Shown: positions 60,413-64,000 of the stretch, one piece after another
How positions within the stretch are numbered: the stretch's first letter is position 1
Layout of the letters: every line of letters begins with the position of its first letter
NCBI GenBank assembly: GCA_035527095.1
Contig: DATLBC010000005.1
Coordinates: forward strand, 15,047 to 79,046
Length of the DNA: 64,000 bases
Origin: Sva-07 sp035527095
GTDB taxonomy: Bacteria > Actinomycetota > Acidimicrobiia > Acidimicrobiales > Ilumatobacteraceae
Direction of reading: 5' to 3'
Translations under genes and position numbers: made by a program
The notes under the pieces: model-generated
The model's database searches: none
The model's input: the letters and a program-made list of their open reading frames with translations, nothing else
Told to the model about the DNA's origin: nothing

Positions 60413-60967
60413 GTGGAGCATGGTCCCCTGCCCCCGCACGAGCGATCGTGGCGGCACCCCTCGGAACTCGGACCAACGCGTCTCGACGTCGACGATTCGC
60501 CTCGACGGTCCAGCGTGAACGCACTCGCACTCGGCGGGGGGACCCTGGCCGTCCTCGCTGTCGCCGCACTGGTCGTGGCGATGACCCCCCGAACGTCGAG
60601 CGGTCCGGTCGCCCTGAGCGCGACCACCACACCGATCACGGCACGGGCCGTTGTCGAGCCCCCGTCCACGACGTCCCCGGCAGCTCAGCCGACTGCGATC
60701 CGCCCAGCGCTGACGGCATCGTTCGCGGCGTTCCCGCATACGGTGACCCCTGGGCCGCAGCTCGACGTCGATGGCACTGCGGTCGCAGCGGAGACGCCGG
60801 ACGCCGACGAAACCGTGTTTGTGCGAACCGAGTCGGTCACCTATCAACTCACCTGGGACGATGCGCAGCACATGCCCGTCCCCGACGGTTCTGTCGTGTT
60901 CGACGACAGCGGCGACCTGGTCGCCCGCGTGAGCGACGGAAGCCTCCTCAGCCTCGTCGACGAATGA
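60413..60967 (+). CDS. membrane-anchored protein with HERSWRHPSELG motif
   Basis: A 184-residue protein. The N-terminus holds LPPHERSWRHPSELGP, a short motif that recurs at the cytoplasmic end of many actinobacterial single-pass membrane proteins. A helix (ALALGGGTLAVLAVAALVV) follows, then a Thr/Ala/Pro-rich stalk and a small external domain. GTG 60413 is 9 bases after TACGAT (60398-60403); GTG 60407 is the other choice. Function unknown. Its 3' end overlaps the convergent SDR gene by 20 bases. Confidence 0.78.
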   Translation: MEHGPLPPHERSWRHPSELGPTRLDVDDSPRRSSVNALALGGGTLAVLAVAALVVAMTPRTSSGPVALSATTTPITARAVVEPPSTTSPAAQPTAIRPALTASFAAFPHTVTPGPQLDVDGTAVAAETPDADETVFVRTESVTYQLTWDDAQHMPVPDGSVVFDDSGDLVARVSDGSLLSLVDE

Positions 60968-61967
60968 GCCATCGTCGACCGAGGATCGCTCCGATCGCCA
61001 TCGCCGCCGCGAACGCAACAATGCCTCCCCCCAGTGCCAGCTCCTGGCGCCGCTTGGGTGACACCATGGTCCACCACGGCGCCTCGGTGCTTTCGACGTA
61101 GGTCTGCTCGTTCGTGACCGTCGGCGCCCACCCGGCTGCGCGAAGCCGCCCGTTGGAGACCACCCACGGCTCGACGGTGTACGGCAACAGGCCGGGTGGG
61201 ATCGGGCCTCGAAGGAACCGCCAGCGCAACCCGGCGACGAGCTCACCCATCCGTTCTGGCAGTGGCAGCCGCGGCCGCTCGCCCGACAGCAGGCGTACGC
61301 GCTCGCCAGGTACCCATCCGTCGGGTGCGACGTTGAACACTCCGTCGAGGCGGCGGTCGACGCCAACCGCAACCGCGGCGGCGAGGTCGTCGAGGTGGAG
61401 GAACTGCGACGGTGGATCGGCTTGAGCGAGTCGACGACCGAACCCGTACACGAGGGCGGTCGCCAACCGCGGGCTGTCGCCGGCGGCCAGCGAGACGGCG
61501 GGCCGCAGCACGCACGTCGTGCGCCCCGGCCGTGCCGTGCGCCACTGCTCGACCAGCTCCTCGGCGGACGCGAGTTGCCGAGCGAACACGAACTCGACGT
61601 CGGGTCGCAACGTTGCATCCTCGGTCAGCGGAACGGGGTTGTTCGCAGCGGCGCCGTACACGAGCGCCGAGGACACGAAGACGACATGTTGCGCCCCGAC
61701 TCGGTCCGCGATCGCCAACGTGGTCGCCGCCGACTCGGTGGCGCTCTCGCGCCGCGCGGCTCGGTTGTCGTAGTCGCTGCTACCCAGGTCGACCACGGCC
61801 GGAATCCGGACGCCGGCGCCGGACCCGCAGAGCGCTGGCACGTCGAGGGCGTCGAGGGCGTCGGCGAGCACGACCTCGTGTCCGCCGAGCAGGTCGTCTA
61901 CTCGGTGGCCGAGCGAACCCCCCGCGCCGGTGAGCACGACCACGGCGCGGTCGGCGGGGCCATCCAT
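60948..61967 (-). CDS. NAD(P)-dependent epimerase/dehydratase-like protein with C-terminal membrane anchor
   Basis: A 339-residue extended SDR protein. The nucleotide loop is VVLTGAGGSLGHRV; the region of the catalytic Tyr reads VVFVSSALVYGAAANNPVPL, where the following K is missing (YxxxN), so activity is uncertain. FLHLDDLAAAVAVGVD and FNVAPDGWVPG fit the family. The last 25 residues form a membrane helix with a basic end (GAILGRRWLIRRRG). ATG 61967 lies 7 bases after TATCGT on the minus strand; ATG 61985 is also in frame. Confidence 0.84.
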   Translation of the reverse strand: MDGPADRAVVVLTGAGGSLGHRVDDLLGGHEVVLADALDALDVPALCGSGAGVRIPAVVDLGSSDYDNRAARRESATESAATTLAIADRVGAQHVVFVSSALVYGAAANNPVPLTEDATLRPDVEFVFARQLASAEELVEQWRTARPGRTTCVLRPAVSLAAGDSPRLATALVYGFGRRLAQADPPSQFLHLDDLAAAVAVGVDRRLDGVFNVAPDGWVPGERVRLLSGERPRLPLPERMGELVAGLRWRFLRGPIPPGLLPYTVEPWVVSNGRLRAAGWAPTVTNEQTYVESTEAPWWTMVSPKRRQELALGGGIVAFAAAMAIGAILGRRWLIRRRG

Positions 61968-62152
61968 CGCCCGCACGATAGCCATCGCCGGTTCCAACCG
62001 GTGACGTCGATGAGCGTCAGCCACGCGGGCGTCGCCGACCACCGACCGGAGCACCCCGAATCGTCGACCGCGGCCGGCCGATCCGATGACCGCCGGCATC
62101 GCGTCGCATGTGACGCGGTGCCGGGCACCGGCGGACCCCGTAGCATCGGGGT

Positions 62153-63352
62153 ATGGCCGACCAGGACGATCCCGGCGAATCGATCGACCCGTTCGCCGGC
62201 ATGCCGCTGTTCGGAGACCTGTCGAGGGCGCTGTCGGGGCAGGGACCACTCAACTGGGATGCCGCTCGCCAGTTCGCCGTGCTCGCCGCCAACGGGGGCG
62301 GACTGTTGTCGGGCACCGGTGTGTCCACGTCGGGCAACGTCGACCCGACGGTGCGGATCAAGTACCGCGAGCTCGCCGAGATCGCCCGACTCCACGTCGG
62401 CGACGTGATGGCGATCGAAGTCCCGCCGACCGAACCAGACGTCGCCACACCCGAGCAGTGGGCCCAGCAGACCCTCGACGCCTATCGACCCTTGTTCACC
62501 GATCTCGCCACGTCGCTGGGCGGCACCGACGACCTGCCGGCGGACATGGCGGCCGACCCGATGGCCCAGATGATGGCAGGGCTCGGAAAGATGATGGCTC
62601 CGGCGATGATGGGGATGAGCGTCGGCTCGATGGTCGGCAACCTTGCCCGGCGGGCCTTCGGCGTGTACGACCTGCCGATCCCGCGCGCCACGCCGGCACT
62701 CGTGGTCGTGCCGACCAACATCGATTCGTTCGCCGCCGACTGGTCGATCGAGCTCGACGAGATGCGACTCTGGGTGCTCGCACACGAGTTGGCGGGCCTG
62801 GCCTTGTTCTCCGTCGACCACATCGCCGACCATCTGCGGTCGCTCGTGCAACGTCACGTCGGCGGATTCCGACCCGACCCCTCGGCGTTGTCCGACAAGC
62901 TCACGTCGCTCGACATCGATCAGAGCGATCCGATGGCCGCGATGCAACAGGCGTTCGGCGACCCTGAGGTACTGCTCGGCGCTGTCCGTTCTCCCGAGCA
63001 GCTCGCACTCGAACCGGAGCTCGATGCAGCCGTCGCCGTCACGATCGGTGTCATCGATTGGGTCGTGGATGCCGTTGCCGTGCGGATCATCGGCGGCAGC
63101 GCACTCCAGATCGCCGAGGCCGCCCGCCGACGTCGCGCCGAGGCATCACCCGACGAGATCTTCGTCGAACGGTTGCTGGGCATCCGCCTCGGCGCCGAGC
63201 AGACCGCCCGAGGCAAGGCGTTCGTGCAGGGCGTCGTCGATCGTGCCGGAGAGCACGGTCTCGAGCCGTTGTTCACCGATCCGACGGCCGTGCCGACCCC
63301 GAACGAGATCGAGGCGCCTGGCCTCTGGCTCGCCCGGGTCGCCGCCGACTGA
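62153..63352 (+). CDS. Zincin_2 (DUF2342)-type protein with incomplete HExxH motif
   Basis: A 399-residue protein of the actinobacterial DUF2342/zinc-dependent metalloprotease-like group. The conserved N-terminal part (PLNWDAARQFAVLAANGG), the Met-rich middle (MAQMMAGLGKMMAPAMMGM), and the core helix before RHVGGFRPDPSALSDKL are visible. The expected HExxH reads AHELAGLALF: H211 and E212 are there, but the second His is Gly (G215). Either this paralogue is not a peptidase or the metal site differs. ATG 62153 lies 6 bases after TAGCAT. Confidence 0.82.
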   Translation: MADQDDPGESIDPFAGMPLFGDLSRALSGQGPLNWDAARQFAVLAANGGGLLSGTGVSTSGNVDPTVRIKYRELAEIARLHVGDVMAIEVPPTEPDVATPEQWAQQTLDAYRPLFTDLATSLGGTDDLPADMAADPMAQMMAGLGKMMAPAMMGMSVGSMVGNLARRAFGVYDLPIPRATPALVVVPTNIDSFAADWSIELDEMRLWVLAHELAGLALFSVDHIADHLRSLVQRHVGGFRPDPSALSDKLTSLDIDQSDPMAAMQQAFGDPEVLLGAVRSPEQLALEPELDAAVAVTIGVIDWVVDAVAVRIIGGSALQIAEAARRRRAEASPDEIFVERLLGIRLGAEQTARGKAFVQGVVDRAGEHGLEPLFTDPTAVPTPNEIEAPGLWLARVAAD

Positions 63353-64000
63353 CCGCCGATCGGCCGCCGCCGGCCGCACGTCCCCGGCTGAACAGGTGGA
63401 TGCTTGCCGCGACCGCCACGGATCCAACGAGCAGGAACCCGATCGATCCGGACACCTGGAGCGCCACGGCGATGAACGCACCGACCGCCCAGGCGAGCTG
63501 AAAGCGAGTTTCGAAGACCGCGAAGGCGCGCCCTTGGTTCGCGTCGGGTGCGTCGCGCTGCACGATGCTCTCGAAGTTGAGTCGCCCGAGCGCCGCCATC
63601 AAGTTCAACACGCCGGCGAGCACGACGGCACCGAGTGGCCCGCCCAGTACGGAGACGCCGAGCCCAGCTCCTGCGCAAACGAGCAGGGCGGTGGTCAGCA
63701 TGGTCTCTTCGCGCACTCGCTCGCGCAGCAGTGACGCCACGGCATTGCCGAACATGGCGGCGATCGCCGACACGCCCACGACCGCAGCGAACCACAGCGT
63801 CCCCTGATCCTGCGAACGAAGCCAGAAGGCGAGATGGAAGAACGTGAAGCCGACGAGACCTCGCAGCACAGTCATCGCGATCGCTCCGAGTTGGACGTTC
63901 GACGAATGCAGCTCCGTGGTCTCGGCGTCGTCGGCGGCGTCGGCGGCGACCACGTCAGGCGACAGCCGTGTCGCCGCCACGAGAGCGCCGGCGAACAGCA
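63273..64000 (-). CDS. MFS transporter, C-terminal half (partial)
   Basis: The frame is open to the window end, so the N-terminus is missing. About six hydrophobic helices are seen (LGAIAMTVLRGLVGFTFFH, TLWFAAVVGVSAIAAMFG, MLTTALLVCAGAGLGVSVL, VGAFIAVALQVSGSIGFLL), matching the C-terminal half of an MFS carrier. The last helix ends near 63390, but the next in-frame stop is at 63273, adding an Arg/Ser/Gly-rich tail encoded opposite the 3' end of the Zincin_2 gene (80-base overlap). Confidence 0.8.
   Translation of the reverse strand, partial: LFAGALVAATRLSPDVVAADAADDAETTELHSSNVQLGAIAMTVLRGLVGFTFFHLAFWLRSQDQGTLWFAAVVGVSAIAAMFGNAVASLLRERVREETMLTTALLVCAGAGLGVSVLGGPLGAVVLAGVLNLMAALGRLNFESIVQRDAPDANQGRAFAVFETRFQLAWAVGAFIAVALQVSGSIGFLLVGSVAVAASIHLFSRGRAAGGGRSAVSRRRPGRARGQAPRSRSGSARPSDR

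Overview
The window is 64 kb of dense, GC-rich bacterial chromosome. Gene content points to a free-living actinobacterium, most likely of the class Acidimicrobiia (Ilumatobacter-like). The pointers are a long actinobacterial-type LeuA, two class E sortases, a DUF4328 membrane protein, a heme pathway of the hemE/cpfC/cgoX type, HelD/HelR, Lhr and many TetR/GntR/DtxR-type regulators. That placement is inference. I see no plasmid, prophage, insertion sequence, CRISPR array, rRNA or tRNA. No stretch longer than about 260 bases lacks a gene.

Layout. 1-13.3 kb holds housekeeping genes: the leuA 3' end, a sunset-motif protein, a ferredoxin, pyrF, serA, a GNAT/enolase-superfamily/SCP2 run, a SufR-like regulator divergent from an Mrp-type Fe-S ATPase, a small zincin, a family A DNA polymerase-like protein, a DUF4328 protein and a SixA-like phosphatase. 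13.4-20.2 kb is one minus-strand operon for System I cytochrome c maturation, ccmA-B-C-D-E-F-G-H-I, including a 44-residue CcmD. 20.2-26.3 kb holds a sortase, a lipoprotein, an arylsulfatase, an enoyl-CoA hydratase and a TetR regulator. 26.4-40.1 kb holds a ClC channel, the giant helicase Lhr, a PCu(A)C copper chaperone, an ABC-F ATPase, an SF2 helicase, a DtxR/MntR-type regulator and a HelD-like RNA polymerase motor. 40.1-45.8 kb is a translationally coupled run hemE-cpfC-cgoX-sortase-lnt. 46-54 kb holds dtd, an aldose epimerase, a membrane protein with an apparent frameshift plus GntR regulator, a glycosyltransferase/methyltransferase/cyclase-like operon, plsC and an MFS carrier. 54-64 kb holds a methyltransferase, nitroreductase, thioesterase, sugar dehydrogenase, mreB-ppk2, moaE, a membrane-anchored SDR protein, a Zincin_2-type protein and a partial MFS carrier.

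Two themes stand out beyond the gene list. First, most first-in-operon genes carry a TAnnnT -10 hexamer only 6-10 bases before the start codon, so they should make leaderless mRNAs. In two places the -10 hexamers of divergent genes overlap inside 17- and 24-base spacers. The lhr gene has no ATG/GTG/TTG in front of its conserved N-terminus, but an ATC lies exactly where this promoter rule puts the start. Second, the gaps between genes carry several families of short dispersed palindromes. Their arms and loop sequences are conserved from copy to copy, which is more than simple terminators would need.
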